The position numbers and the translations under genes were made by a program. 64,000 nt of DNA from NCBI GenBank assembly GCA_965230345.1, contig CBDDKR010000001.1:496001-560000 (forward strand). Reading direction: 5' to 3'. How positions within the stretch are numbered: position 1 is the stretch's first letter; each line of letters begins with the position of its first letter. The stretch is from JADKBO01 sp965230345 (lineage in GTDB: Bacteria; Bacteroidota; Bacteroidia; Chitinophagales; Saprospiraceae). This document shows, one piece after another, positions 7,339 through 16,810 of this stretch. The notes beneath the pieces are model-generated. The model saw only the letters and a list, made by a program, of their open reading frames with translations. It ran no database searches and was not told where the DNA came from.

Positions 7339-9951
7339 ATGGAAGCAACCTCAAATCAAGAATCAATAGCAAGAATATCGTCAGTTTTTAATACTGTAGA
7401 AAACTTTGAAGATCAAGGCAATCAATCATATGTACATGATAAAAATGGGTCTATCTTTGAAAGTATTTTAAAATATGAACTGGGTCAAACAGAATTTCCA
7501 GAAATAAGTTTTGCTGATTTTGAACGTCATTTTTTCGTGCTTCCAGATTCATTTAAGAACAGCTATGAAAAGCTTAAATTAGCACTAAAATCAGTAGATT
7601 ATATTTTCATACATTCATACGGCAAAAATGGAAAATCTACGTTTATAAATTATGTTCAAAATAAGTTATATAAAGATACATTCGCTTCTGATATTATTCC
7701 GAGCGATGACATAGAGGTTCTTAAAAAATACAATATAGAAAGACCAATTTATGATTTCAAGCACGACTCTAAAATTCAAATTTCTAGAAAACTGAAATAT
7801 TTAGTCGAGCAATTCTTTCAAAGAAGTTTTAATAGGTTTAATGACACAACAAAGAGATTAAATAATTCAACATGTAAACACCCGTTGTTTTTATTAGCTG
7901 ATTCTATCATTGGAGAGTATGAAGTAGCGAAACAGAAAAAGAAAAGTTTAAATCTAAAGATCGAATCAAGAGCTCTTGTTAAAGTATGCCAATTGCTATG
8001 TAGTATCAACTTTAATGACTACAACAATGGCAATAATGGAGCAATAGACATTATAGAAAAAATTTCTTCATGCTATTCTGAAATTATTCCTTTCAGTGAA
8101 AATGATAAATTAAGATGGACAATAGATTTCTATTATTTTTGTTTTAATGTCCTACTAATATCCAAGATTCATATTGCCGCACGAATAGGCTCTACTGACC
8201 CAGTAGTTTTTACTTTTGATAATTTGGATGATGTTTACACATTTATGCCCGAAGAAGTAGCCCTTTCCTACACAAACAAGCTGGTAAGCTCGTTCAACAA
8301 CTTAAAATCTTCATTTCCGGAATCATTTAAAGTAATTAAAAAGATTGGACAAAGAGAATTAGCTTTTTCTCAAAAAGCTAAGTTCGTATTCATCTACCGT
8401 ACATCAAACTTTTTAAGTACGTTATCAATTCGATTAAATCAAAGTGATTCTATTAATTCAAGATTACCAAATCAAAGAGAGGAACACATTCAATTGTCCA
8501 CAGTGAAATCAAGTGTAGGTATTTTGAAAAAGAGATTAAGCCTATATATGGAAGTATGCCAATATCTTGGCATTGCAGAACAATATATCTCAGGTAAAGC
8601 TTTAATCCTAGAGGCAATTTTAAAAGTATTGCATGAAGATAATACCGATGAGAATGTAGAAACAGATGAATCATTTGAAATGAAGTCTGTAAATAATTTT
8701 GATATGCTATTCAGGCTCTGGAATGGAAATAAACTTGAATTCATTAAAGAGTTGATGGAGATGGATTTTTCTATAGTTTGCAATTCAATTTTAACATCAT
8801 CAGAATCATCAAAGAGGGTAAAGATTGAGTTATATTTCTCTTATATTTTAAACCATTTTTACAATAAAACGATTAAAAATAATGCATTAGAACGAAGTAT
8901 AAATACCGCTTTTAATGATTTTAGCAATAAAATTGAAGACCCAAGACCGAGTCTAAGTAGATTGTTTTTTTCATATATATATTTTTATCGTTCTCAGTCT
9001 AAGACTCATGAAAATCACAATAATTCCTACTCTAAAGGCGTGCAATTAAGAGATTTCATTAATCATGTTAAAGATTTAGAAAATAACAATAACTGCCTCT
9101 ATTCAAGTGAAGAAATTGAAACTTTTCTTTTAGATACCTTTTCATTCCCTGTTGACCACTGGGGAAATTTTTATAATTGTTGTAGTCAAACTAAAGCTGA
9201 ATTTGGAACTTCAGGTGAGCATTATAAATGGTTGGATGATCTTCACAATGTAATCTATGATAGAGCCACTCCAAAAAACGTATCAGTATTTTATAGGGAT
9301 GCGGCGTTCTATTTTATTTTATATCTAAGACGTAGTTTTGAATATTTTGCATTTGCCGAATACCTGAGAAGAAGTAAATCAAGTATGAAAGAATATCTTC
9401 CAGTCAGTGAACAAGTTTTAAAATACTTAACAATAGATGATAGTAATAGTGCTGGCTTTGATTCCTTAAAGTCGAGATTATTAAGAATTAGAGAAAGAAT
9501 TGAAAAATTATGTAATTACACGGTTGATTTCTACCTAAATATGACGCCACCTATGAGTTTAGACCAATTTTTGAATTCACATTGGAATATTGAAAGACAA
9601 TTGTATCATGAAAATTTGATTTCGAAAATAATTGATTATTTGAACTCACTCGACAAATGGATAGATAGAGAAAATTTTTCTTCATCATACTTTAGGGCTT
9701 TAAGTATTAATAATGAAGACAAGAATTTTAAGTTCCAAAGGAATAAGTTAAGAATTTTATTGCTTACTGAGGTGGTTTCTTATTGTAATATGAATGAAGA
9801 ACTTTTTACTAAAATCACTTTCAATCAGGAATCCTCTCACTTACAAACTCCGAGCTCTATGACTAACACGAATAAATCTTTGCAATCTTTATTAAAAGAG
9901 GCTGAAATAAAAATTAAAAAACTTATAAGAAATGATTCAAAACTTAAATAA
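7339..9951 (+). CDS. Large P-loop NTPase, candidate defence protein
   Basis: An 870-residue protein (880 if a GTG at 7309, only five bases into the cassette, is used). It has a Walker A motif GKNGKST at residues 95-101 preceded by a beta strand (VDYIFIHSY), and a candidate Walker B strand ending in acids (PVVFTFDNLDD, near residue 290). The order fits a KAP/AAA-like or STAND-type P-loop ATPase, followed by about 550 mostly helical residues with no repeat or enzymatic motif I can name. No signal peptide; probably cytoplasmic. A membrane protein gene overlaps its end by 20 bases, so the two are translationally coupled and share the cassette. Large ATPase plus small membrane partner is a common arrangement in anti-phage systems, but this is inference; no effector domain is visible. 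Confidence 0.7.
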   Translation: MEATSNQESIARISSVFNTVENFEDQGNQSYVHDKNGSIFESILKYELGQTEFPEISFADFERHFFVLPDSFKNSYEKLKLALKSVDYIFIHSYGKNGKSTFINYVQNKLYKDTFASDIIPSDDIEVLKKYNIERPIYDFKHDSKIQISRKLKYLVEQFFQRSFNRFNDTTKRLNNSTCKHPLFLLADSIIGEYEVAKQKKKSLNLKIESRALVKVCQLLCSINFNDYNNGNNGAIDIIEKISSCYSEIIPFSENDKLRWTIDFYYFCFNVLLISKIHIAARIGSTDPVVFTFDNLDDVYTFMPEEVALSYTNKLVSSFNNLKSSFPESFKVIKKIGQRELAFSQKAKFVFIYRTSNFLSTLSIRLNQSDSINSRLPNQREEHIQLSTVKSSVGILKKRLSLYMEVCQYLGIAEQYISGKALILEAILKVLHEDNTDENVETDESFEMKSVNNFDMLFRLWNGNKLEFIKELMEMDFSIVCNSILTSSESSKRVKIELYFSYILNHFYNKTIKNNALERSINTAFNDFSNKIEDPRPSLSRLFFSYIYFYRSQSKTHENHNNSYSKGVQLRDFINHVKDLENNNNCLYSSEEIETFLLDTFSFPVDHWGNFYNCCSQTKAEFGTSGEHYKWLDDLHNVIYDRATPKNVSVFYRDAAFYFILYLRRSFEYFAFAEYLRRSKSSMKEYLPVSEQVLKYLTIDDSNSAGFDSLKSRLLRIRERIEKLCNYTVDFYLNMTPPMSLDQFLNSHWNIERQLYHENLISKIIDYLNSLDKWIDRENFSSSYFRALSINNEDKNFKFQRNKLRILLLTEVVSYCNMNEELFTKITFNQESSHLQTPSSMTNTNKSLQSLLKEAEIKIKKLIRNDSKLK

Positions 9952-10621
9952 GGTTGACAGGTTTATTATTGCTATTAGTTTTATTATAGCTTTATTTCTA
10001 TTTTTAATTTTTCAATACTTTACCTATTCGAATAACTTTTCGAAGGAATTGGTTCATTGGTTCTATTTTGCGGGCTTCGTAGGAGGAACAATAGGAACAC
10101 TTTTATCAGGCGTTGGGCTATATTTCGCAATTAAATCCCTTTCAATTAGCCTTCAGATAAATCAAGACTCAGCTCAATTACAAAGGAAAATCGCAGAGCA
10201 TATGTATTTTTCACTTCCAGATGTGGCAATTATCTCAGATGAAAAGGGATTAGAATGTAAAGTAACTAATAAGGGCAATTCACCTTTAGTTATAAAAAAA
10301 CTTGAATTTTCTAATAGCGACAAACTTGCCATGTCAGTGAAAGAGATCTTCAATGAGTTAGGGATTTCGATTAATTCTCAGGCTATTACTGATCTTGAAT
10401 TAGATTCTTCTTTTATCCTTGCACCTAAAGAAACTAGAACCTTATTCTCTTTAAAAACCAATAGAATGTTTGAATTTTTCGATCTTAAAGTTTTGGCTAA
10501 TAATTTGAGTGGATATAAATTGCATATTCAATATTTAGATGGTTTATATGCAGATCCAAAAGATATTCAAAAGACATTTGAAAACATAAATAGATACTAC
10601 CAGAGTAAATCCGACACATAA
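9932..10621 (+). CDS. Two-helix membrane protein, partner of the NTPase
   Basis: A 229-residue protein with membrane helices at about residues 11-30 and 44-68, a short coiled segment (ISLQINQDSAQLQRKIAEHM), then a soluble beta-rich domain of about 140 residues. It starts inside the NTPase gene and its TAA stop lies within R'' of the attC, so the cassette has no spare sequence. I infer a membrane anchor or effector for the NTPase. The N-terminal layout (two helices, then a coiled segment) is widespread in uncharacterised bacterial proteins and is not diagnostic. Confidence 0.7.
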   Translation: MIQNLNKVDRFIIAISFIIALFLFLIFQYFTYSNNFSKELVHWFYFAGFVGGTIGTLLSGVGLYFAIKSLSISLQINQDSAQLQRKIAEHMYFSLPDVAIISDEKGLECKVTNKGNSPLVIKKLEFSNSDKLAMSVKEIFNELGISINSQAITDLELDSSFILAPKETRTLFSLKTNRMFEFFDLKVLANNLSGYKLHIQYLDGLYADPKDIQKTFENINRYYQSKSDT

Positions 10622-10682
10622 CATGCGATGATGAGATCAGACTTCCTTCGGTCGTCCGCTCCATATCGCCGACCCGTTATGA
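10616..10682 (+). other. attC site 13
   Basis: R'' ACATAAC matches the cassette head GTTATGT. Arms GCGATgaTG / CATATCGC enclose GATCAGACTT; core GTTATGA opens family B copy 2. Confidence 0.9.
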
Positions 10683-11168
10683 CCCATCGATGTAAAGAGC
10701 ATTATAGAATCATTGAATCCATAAAAAATACTATTCATCATTGCTTAGACAAGCAGATTTATAACAAGAATAAACATCCTAAGAAAGATTAAGAGATCAA
10801 AAAGGATGAGTTAAAAGGGGGCAGAAATGCTCATATTCAAATGGAAAACTGTAACTTGTGCAACAGAATCCAAAGAAAATTGAAAACATAAGAAGCTCGC
10901 ACAAAGAAGGGAAATCTGGACGAAGAAGGACAAATCAAGAAGATATTTTAAACAATTTAATGGTTAGAGCGCTGCGACTTATGAAGGGCGAAGCCGTGTG
11001 TAAACTAAGAGGGATTCAATAAGTTGTTCATTGCTTTTACTTGAATATTTCACTGCTTCAGAATCTTAATAAAAGAATAAACAGATAAAGAGAATAGGGA
11101 CGGGGTCATAACATGCGCTGATGCGACATAAGTAATAAATATGACAGACGTCGCATAGCGCAAGACCG
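10677..11168 (+). repeat. Non-coding cassette, family B copy 2
   Basis: Left third differs from copy 1 (CATCGATGTAAAGAGC...), shared with copies 4 and 5, while the right two thirds are conserved. The GTG frame is open about 60 codons here (ends GIQ) because of a small indel relative to copy 1. Confidence 0.85.
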
Positions 11169-11174
11169 TTATGT
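11106..11174 (+). other. attC site 14 (family B type)
   Basis: R'' TCATAAC to core GTTATGT. Confidence 0.9.
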
Positions 11175-11213
11175 CTCATATGAAAAAGTACAATACTTAA
11201 TGTAGAAAACCTT

Positions 11214-11221
11214 TATATTTG
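11214..11221 (+). promoter_or_regulatory. Candidate -7 promoter box of the TA cassette
   Basis: TATATTTG matches the Bacteroidota TAnnTTTG box exactly and is 18 bases before the antitoxin ATG. I see no clear TTG at the usual distance upstream, so support is partial. Confidence 0.45.
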
Positions 11222-11239
11222 GATTACAAAGCTTATGAT

Positions 11240-11461
11240 ATGGATATACAAACTGAGAAGCTAAGATTAATTGAGTTATTGTTGCAAACAAACAATCCAT
11301 CAATTATAGAGCGTATAAAAAGTATTTTTCAAACCGAGAGAACACAAGATCTTTGGGAGGAAATAACAAATGAACAAAAGAAAGAAATTGAAAACTCACT
11401 CGAAGAAGTTCAAAATGGTCAAATAGTATTATTTGATCAATTTCTGGAGAAGCAAAGGTGA
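11240..11461 (+). CDS. Antitoxin-like small protein
   Basis: A 73-residue acidic protein beginning MDIQTEKLRLIELLLQTNN, the pattern of the short antitoxin found before RelE/ParE-type toxins in Bacteroidota (an N-terminal helix about ligand or DNA binding, then a Glu-rich C-terminus). ATG 11240 is preferred to an upstream TTG at 11219 because the family starts there and TATATTTG overlaps the TTG. Its TGA overlaps the toxin start region. Predicted to bind and neutralise the toxin and to repress the operon. Family assignment is by pattern and context. Confidence 0.7.
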   Translation: MDIQTEKLRLIELLLQTNNPSIIERIKSIFQTERTQDLWEEITNEQKKEIENSLEEVQNGQIVLFDQFLEKQR

Positions 11462-11463
11462 TA

Positions 11464-11766
11464 ATGCGGAAAATTGTATTGACCAAGACTGCTGAAAAGC
11501 GGTTAACTGAATTGTTGGCTTATCTAGAAAGTGCATGGTCAAGAAAAGTTAAGAATCAATTTACTAATCAGCTTGTAAAACGCTTAAACTTTGTAAGAGA
11601 GAACCCCAAAGCATTTCCATCCTCATCCGTTAAACAAGGTATTCATAAGTGTGTAATAACAAAGCAAATAACTGTTTACTATACTTTCGATGATCAATTT
11701 ATCTACGTTTTAACAGTTTTTGATAATAGACAAGATCCAAGAAGTCTAGTGGAGGAAATTAAATAG
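11464..11766 (+). CDS. RelE/ParE family toxin
   Basis: A 101-residue basic protein with the family layout: helix (TAEKRLTELLAYLESAWS), helix rich in Lys (KVKNQFTNQLVKRLNFVRENPKAFP), then strands (HKCVITKQITVYYTFDDQFIYVLTVFDNRQDP). RelE toxins cut ribosome-associated mRNA and ParE toxins attack gyrase; sequence alone does not say which. A GTG at 11458 is an alternative start. Paired with the antitoxin just upstream; together they fill the cassette, as in stabilising modules of large integrons elsewhere. Confidence 0.8.
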   Translation: MRKIVLTKTAEKRLTELLAYLESAWSRKVKNQFTNQLVKRLNFVRENPKAFPSSSVKQGIHKCVITKQITVYYTFDDQFIYVLTVFDNRQDPRSLVEEIK

Positions 11767-11772
11767 TACAAG

Positions 11773-11839
11773 ACATAACAATATACATGGCGATCATTTC
11801 CGATAAAAACGGATATGCCGCATGTACTCACCGTTCTCG
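11773..11839 (+). other. attC site 15
   Basis: R'' ACATAAC to core GTTCTCG, an unusual core with C after GTT. Inner arms CATGGCGatCAT / ATGCCGCATG around CCGATAAAAACGG. Confidence 0.9.
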
Positions 11840-11850
11840 ACAATAAAACA

Positions 11851-13044
11851 ATGAAAGAAGTAATAATAATCCTAACTATATTATTTGGACTTAGCTGTAA
11901 TAGACAATCAGTTAAATCAATAGAGTATCAAAGTAATGGATACGATTTTAATGATGAAATTATTAATACATTAAACCAAACTGAAGAAATAGCATTTTGT
12001 GCTACGAGCTTTTCATTTGTTTCAGAATATGAATTGTTGCTTAAAACATTAGAAAAGAAAGCTAAACCAAAGAAAGTTTTATCAGATTCAACATGGCTAG
12101 AAATAACTTCAAATTATAAAAACATAAAAGCAGAAGATTTCATACTTGAAAAAGCTAAAGAACATGAAATTATTATGTTTAATGAGAACCACTTTATACC
12201 GAAGCATAGAAATTTTGTAAAAAAAATGCTTCCAAAACTATTTAAACTAGGTTATAGAAATTTAGCGATTGAAGCAATTGGAATGTTAGGAGATGGAACA
12301 ATGTACGATAAAGAGTTAACTAATAGAGGTTATCCAATTGTGCATACTGGACATTATATTAAGGAACCTGAATTTAGCTTATTGATAAGAGAAGCAATAA
12401 ATTTAGGATTTAACATTATTGGATATGATGAAGGAAGTAGTTTTGGTTATGGAGGAGCTGATCGAGAAGAACGAGGTGCTGAAAATATAATTAGTCAGAT
12501 TAACAACAAGGATAAATTAATTGTTTTGTGTGGATGGGATCATCTTAAAGAGGGAAATTCTGGAACTTACTGGGATTATGCATTAGCTGAAAGGCTAAAA
12601 CAAAAAACAGGAAAAGATCCTCTAACACTAAATCAAACTGAATATACTGAAAGATTTAATAGAGAATTTGAAAAGCCCCTTTTACAAAGGGTTGAAGTTA
12701 ATGAATCAACAATATTAGTAAATAGTAATAATGAACCATTAGACCTTTCAAAAGATATCTCATGGTATGATGCATTTATAATTCATCCACGAACTAAATT
12801 TGTAAATGGCATACCAAATTGGGTATTAGAAGAAGGAGAAATTAAAGAATATGACTTTTCTAACTTAAAAATTAAAACTCCTTTCAAAATTTTTGTTTTT
12901 GAATCAACTGATGATATAAAATTGGCTTCACCTATATTTGTAAGTGAAGTATCTAACATTAATAAAAAAATAGAAATTCCAACAAGAGGAAAAAATATTA
13001 AACTGATAGTTACAAACAAGAAAGAAAGCTTGTTAATTGAATAA
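11851..13044 (+). CDS. ChaN/erythromycin-esterase-like lipoprotein
   Basis: A 397-residue protein with a signal peptide and Cys 16 as probable lipid site. The central part contains FNENHFIPKHRNF (about residues 110-122) and LAIEAIG, then GYDE (about 193) and LCGWDHLKEG (about 230). An early Glu-Asn-His motif with a later His matches the TIKI/ChaN/EreA superfamily, whose members bind haem or hydrolyse esters or peptides at a Glu/His centre. The C-terminus is beta-rich and unassigned. ATG 11851 starts 17 bases after the core and is preferred to an in-frame ATG upstream that lies in the attC. Function beyond superfamily is unknown; drug-esterase activity should not be assumed. Confidence 0.65.
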   Translation: MKEVIIILTILFGLSCNRQSVKSIEYQSNGYDFNDEIINTLNQTEEIAFCATSFSFVSEYELLLKTLEKKAKPKKVLSDSTWLEITSNYKNIKAEDFILEKAKEHEIIMFNENHFIPKHRNFVKKMLPKLFKLGYRNLAIEAIGMLGDGTMYDKELTNRGYPIVHTGHYIKEPEFSLLIREAINLGFNIIGYDEGSSFGYGGADREERGAENIISQINNKDKLIVLCGWDHLKEGNSGTYWDYALAERLKQKTGKDPLTLNQTEYTERFNREFEKPLLQRVEVNESTILVNSNNEPLDLSKDISWYDAFIIHPRTKFVNGIPNWVLEEGEIKEYDFSNLKIKTPFKIFVFESTDDIKLASPIFVSEVSNINKKIEIPTRGKNIKLIVTNKKESLLIE

Positions 13045-13052
13045 AATACTAT

Positions 13053-13126
13053 CGAGAACACTAGATAGCACAGCATGTCCACGGTCTAATGGATCGGTCC
13101 ACGCAGGCTATCAGAAACCGTTAGTC
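13053..13126 (+). other. attC site 16
   Basis: R'' CGAGAAC pairs with the rare head GTTCTCG. Inner arms GATAGC/GCTATC and GGTCtaatGGATCGGTCC; core GTTAGTC. Confidence 0.9.
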
Positions 13127-13139
13127 ACAATCAAAAGAA

Positions 13140-14189
13140 ATGAAAAATATTATTCTAATCACAATAGTAATTACATTGTTAGGTTGTTCATCTAAAAAAA
13201 ATGTAAACACCTCGAATTACTTCACCTTAATTAAGAAAGCTGAATTATTGATTTGTAAGGGGAATTTGAAACAAGCTTCTGAAACTTATACAGAAGCATT
13301 TAATGAAATAGATAAACCATTTGGAAAAGATTTATTTAATGCAGCTTTAGCAAGTCAATTATCAAATAATTTTAAAGAGCGGGATAGTAGGTTACAAACT
13401 ATCATCGACAATTCAAACGATTTAGATAATGTGAAATCAAAGTTTGTAGGAACATATTTAACTGAGAAAGAGTGGCAAGATTTAATCTCTAGACGAAAAA
13501 TGGAATATAATCCTAATTTGCGAAAAGAGTTCAAAACAATACATGAAAGAGACCAATTGTTTAGACCAATGTATGAAACACATGATGATACAATCAATGC
13601 CAATAGAAAAATAAATATGGAAAGAATATTAAACCTTAATGATTCTATTGGATTTCCTTCACATTTTGAATTAGGGTATACTAATTATCTTAGGGGACAA
13701 AAACATGATATTGTATTACACCATACTGCACAAAGAAGAAGTTATGATAAAACAGTAATCGATTTAGAACCTATTTTATATAAAGCTGTGCAGGAAGGAA
13801 GGTTTGATCCTGACCAAGCAATATTTTATCTAAATTTCCAAAATGACATAGAGAAAGGACCTTTTGAGGTTTATTCCACTTGGCAATATAGACATCCTCT
13901 TTTACCTGATAGCTTAAATAATAAGGTTTGGGTAACAAAATTAGATGCAAAGCAAAAATTAGAAGCTAATATTAAACGAAAAGAATGGAATGCAAATTCA
14001 ATAGAAGAAATAGCCATTAAATCAACATTTTTAGCTAAAAGTAATTTGCCATTTATTTTTACTTGTGTCCGAAATTCAATTATAAATTTAAGTGACGAAT
14101 TTGATAAAGAAACAGCATTAAAACAATACAAAATAGGGACAAGCTTTCTGAAAGAATACAAAATTAAAACTGTGACTAACAATAGATAG
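13140..14189 (+). CDS. Lipoprotein with DUF6624-like domain
   Basis: A 349-residue protein with lipobox LLGC (Cys 16). Residues 25-90 form a TPR-like helical hairpin region (CKGNLKQASETYTEAFNE). Residues about 135-260 contain a DQLFRPMYE motif and HHTAQRR (about 194-200), then LYKAVQEGRFDPDQAIFYLNF, which resembles the DUF6624 family of Bacteroidota exported proteins; function unknown. Alone in its cassette; head GTTAGTCAC matches tail GTGACTAAC. The stop is just before R''. Confidence 0.65.
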   Translation: MKNIILITIVITLLGCSSKKNVNTSNYFTLIKKAELLICKGNLKQASETYTEAFNEIDKPFGKDLFNAALASQLSNNFKERDSRLQTIIDNSNDLDNVKSKFVGTYLTEKEWQDLISRRKMEYNPNLRKEFKTIHERDQLFRPMYETHDDTINANRKINMERILNLNDSIGFPSHFELGYTNYLRGQKHDIVLHHTAQRRSYDKTVIDLEPILYKAVQEGRFDPDQAIFYLNFQNDIEKGPFEVYSTWQYRHPLLPDSLNNKVWVTKLDAKQKLEANIKRKEWNANSIEEIAIKSTFLAKSNLPFIFTCVRNSIINLSDEFDKETALKQYKIGTSFLKEYKIKTVTNNR

Positions 14190-14243
14190 CACACCATGGC
14201 CACCTAACGGCTGGCTACGGACGTCTATCATTCACCGTTAGCC
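14174..14243 (+). other. attC site 17
   Basis: R'' GACTAAC overlaps the last codons of the gene. Inner arms GATAG/CTATC and GGCCACC/GGCTACGGAC; core GTTAGCC. Confidence 0.9.
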
Positions 14244-14262
14244 ACAAGTTGAACGAACTACA

Positions 14263-14913
14263 ATGAAAGAAACATTCATAGGATATAAATGTAAATTATT
14301 GAATTCGGAAAAGACAGGAATTACTCTTGAACTGAATAGATGGAGTTATGAAAATATGGTGGGAGAATATTCAGTCAGTTTCGATAAAGAAAATACTATT
14401 AAGCGAATTACAGATGACCATCTTTCATTTGGAGAAAGAGTTTCGAAAACTGATTTTTTCCTACGATTAATAAGAGACATACAAATTTCAGAAGAACCAA
14501 CAAGGGAATTTGCTTCAGCAATACTTTGTGACTTTCTTGAGTTTGACATTGCAGATTTTGACTTCGACACGTTAAAACTCGGAATTGAAAAAATAATAGA
14601 ACAGATAACTGTTGAAGAAAACATTAATTCAGAACATAAATTAGTGGAAGGTTTGTTCGAATTTATTTGGAGTAAAAAACTGTCAAATAACGAAGAAATC
14701 GAATTGTTGGAAAGATTGACTGAAATTGACAAGTATTACATTTGGAGCTATTTAGGAGATGAAATAGTCCAGGATGTTGAAAGTTATGAATCCGAAAAAC
14801 TGACCAAGTATTACACTGAAAACATTGAAAAATGGAAAGAGAAAGACATCCATTTATATGGGAAAGACAAAGCTGAAAAATATTATAACAAACTGAATAA
14901 AACCAATGGCTAA
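14263..14913 (+). CDS. Hypothetical cytoplasmic acidic protein
   Basis: A 216-residue protein with no signal peptide. The first 50 residues look beta-stranded and the rest helical and rich in Glu/Asp (residues 85-150). Pattern fits neither a toxin nor an enzyme I know; an immunity-type protein is possible. ATG 14263 is about 25 bases after the core. Its TAA is formed by the R'' sequence GGCTAAC, so the stop codon is supplied by the attC. Head GTTAGCCAC matches the tail. Confidence 0.65.
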   Translation: MKETFIGYKCKLLNSEKTGITLELNRWSYENMVGEYSVSFDKENTIKRITDDHLSFGERVSKTDFFLRLIRDIQISEEPTREFASAILCDFLEFDIADFDFDTLKLGIEKIIEQITVEENINSEHKLVEGLFEFIWSKKLSNNEEIELLERLTEIDKYYIWSYLGDEIVQDVESYESEKLTKYYTENIEKWKEKDIHLYGKDKAEKYYNKLNKTNG

Positions 14914-14967
14914 CAAAATGTATAGTACATACCCTTCGGGATACGCACCATACACAATCCGTTAGCG
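14908..14967 (+). other. attC site 18
   Basis: A short, 60-bp site. R'' GGCTAAC to core GTTAGCG; inner arms ATACCCttcgGGATACG, outer ATGTATAG/CCATACAC. Confidence 0.9.
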
Positions 14968-14978
14968 CTTATTAAAAA

Positions 14979-15716
14979 ATGAAACTCTATCTATCAATCA
15001 TAGCACTCGCCTTTTGGACAATCAAGTCATATGGACAGGATTGCAAAGAGTTTATAGCACATTATGAATCTATCGACAGTACATATTTCCCAGGACACAT
15101 AATTGATAGGACAGACACAGTTTTTAACGCAAACAAAGCTTTTGTAGACTATACTATTGAATACTTACTTGAAAAGCCAACCGACAGTTGCTATATCTCA
15201 AATAGAAATTTACTCAACCGACTTAAAACCGTCTCTTGCGATAGTTCTAAAATTGTAATTGAAGACAATCTCAAGAATGGAAAAGTTTGTAAAATCACTG
15301 TTTCGACAAGAGAGTTTCAAGTTTCCAAACATTCAATAAAAACTAACGAAGACTCAACAAGCATAGAAGAAATTGACGGACAATATCCATTTGGTGGACA
15401 ATACGGTGTTCCCGAAATTGAAATTGGTTTAATTGAAATCGAAATAGACGGAGAGAATCTCAAAATACCCCGAAAAGCTTACGCAAATTTTTTCTACCCT
15501 ATTATGTGCGACAACTATCGATTTGCACGACAAATTGAAGCCTACGAGTCATTAAATGGAGAGTTTATTTACTTGTATGTCTATGGTGGCAATGCGGCAG
15601 GAACTTATTTCGCCAAACTGATTTTTGATCAAAAAGAATACAAGACGAAAATTGCGAGTGACTATTATCCATTAAGCATTCACGGTTCATTTCGAGAAAA
15701 CTTCATAGGATTTTAG
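14979..15716 (+). CDS. Secreted protein of unknown function
   Basis: A 245-residue protein with a Sec signal peptide (residues 1-19, cut near SYGQD) and no lipobox. The mature part has five or six cysteines spaced across residues 21-180, a repeated charged strand (IEIGLIEIEIDGENLKI) and Tyr-rich C-terminal strands (FIYLYVYGGNAAGTYFAKL). I infer an exported beta-rich protein. Codon use looks richer in C than most neighbours. Head GTTAGCGCTT matches tail AAGCGCTAAC. Confidence 0.7.
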   Translation: MKLYLSIIALAFWTIKSYGQDCKEFIAHYESIDSTYFPGHIIDRTDTVFNANKAFVDYTIEYLLEKPTDSCYISNRNLLNRLKTVSCDSSKIVIEDNLKNGKVCKITVSTREFQVSKHSIKTNEDSTSIEEIDGQYPFGGQYGVPEIEIGLIEIEIDGENLKIPRKAYANFFYPIMCDNYRFARQIEAYESLNGEFIYLYVYGGNAAGTYFAKLIFDQKEYKTKIASDYYPLSIHGSFRENFIGF

Positions 15717-15740
15717 AATGAAAAAATAAAAAAAAACAAG

Positions 15741-15800
15741 CGCTAACAACACCTATACGCAATGCCCTTCGGGACACAGCGCATAGCTAAACCGTTATAC
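15741..15800 (+). other. attC site 19
   Basis: Short site, R'' CGCTAAC to core GTTATAC; inner arms GCCCttcgGGAC and ATACGC/GCGCAT. Confidence 0.9.
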
Positions 15801-16273
15801 GCCATTGAGTGAAGATCGAATAAAGGGAGTTTACGCAAGAAAAGAGCTTATCCCAATTCGTTTGCGGCTTTAAAAAGTAGGGTAGAGCAATAGTGAAGGA
15901 GAAGTTCGGCTTGCTTGAGTTACAGAGTGAAAACCAGATCAGATTCTTGAAAGACAAGGAGAAAGCTTCGAGCAAAAAAGTATATAAAAAATCTAAGAGA
16001 TTGAAAGACCATCGTTGCTTTATGAGATGTTTATGAAACGGAAACCAAGCATGTTCTATGGCGCAAGCCCAGATCTGTACAAAAGTTACAGGACTTAAAC
16101 AGATAAATAGAGCAAATGATACGAGCATTAGTTTGTAAAGAAATGAACTTCGAATTAAATAATAAATGGTTGTAAAGCCGCAAACTAGACGGAACTAGGG
16201 AGTGTTATACGGCGTATAACACTATGTATCGCTCCACATCTCCAAGTAGTCGATGTGTCGGATACATTTACCG
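15795..16273 (+). repeat. Non-coding cassette, family A copy 6
   Basis: Typical member followed directly by copy 7 in tandem. The reverse strand shows an open frame of 113 codons, again not kept in other copies. Confidence 0.85.
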
Positions 16274-16279
16274 TTATAC
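16214..16279 (+). other. attC site 20 (family A type)
   Basis: R'' GTATAAC to core GTTATAC. Confidence 0.9.
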
Positions 16280-16752
16280 GCCATTGAGTGAAGGTCAGAT
16301 AAAGGGAGCTTAAGAAAGGAAAGAGCTTATCCCAATTCGTTTGCGGCTTAAAAAAGTAGGGTAGAGTAATAGTGAAGGAGAAGTTCGGCTTGCTTGCGAA
16401 CATTGAATAAAAGATGAATCAGGTATTTGAAAGCCAAATAGAGAACATGGAGTCAAAACGTATATACAAAAACTGAGAGATTGAAAGACGTTCGTTGCTT
16501 TTATGGGATGTTCATGAAACGTAAACAAGGCATGTTCTAGGACGCAAGCAAGAAGTGCACGAAATGTAGATAAATGAAACAGAAAAATAAAGTCAATAAT
16601 ACAAGCGATGTTTTCAAAGATGAAAGCTTCGAATTAAATAATAAAAGGTATTAAAGCCGCAAACTAGACGGAACCAAGGAGTGTTATACGGCGTATAACA
16701 CTATGTATCAGTCCACATCTCCAAGTAGTCGATGTATCGGATACATTTACCG
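16274..16752 (+). repeat. Non-coding cassette, family A copy 7
   Basis: Left side carries GGAGCTTAAGAAAGGAAAG (shared with copy 9); right side has a divergent block GAAGTGCACGAAATGTAG and CAAGCGATGTTTTCAAAGATG shared in part with copy 17. Shows mosaic composition within the family. Confidence 0.85.
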
Positions 16753-16758
16753 TTACCA
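16693..16758 (+). other. attC site 21 (family A type)
   Basis: R'' GTATAAC to core GTTACCA. Confidence 0.9.
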
Positions 16759-16810
16759 CCAATTAAAAATAAAGACCAAGGCTGACCGTTAAGAAATAAA
16801 CAAAGAAGGA

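Noticed and set aside
11815..11850. Upstream ATG for the ChaN-like lipoprotein
   Set aside because: It lies in the attC before the core and would place charged residues ahead of the signal peptide.
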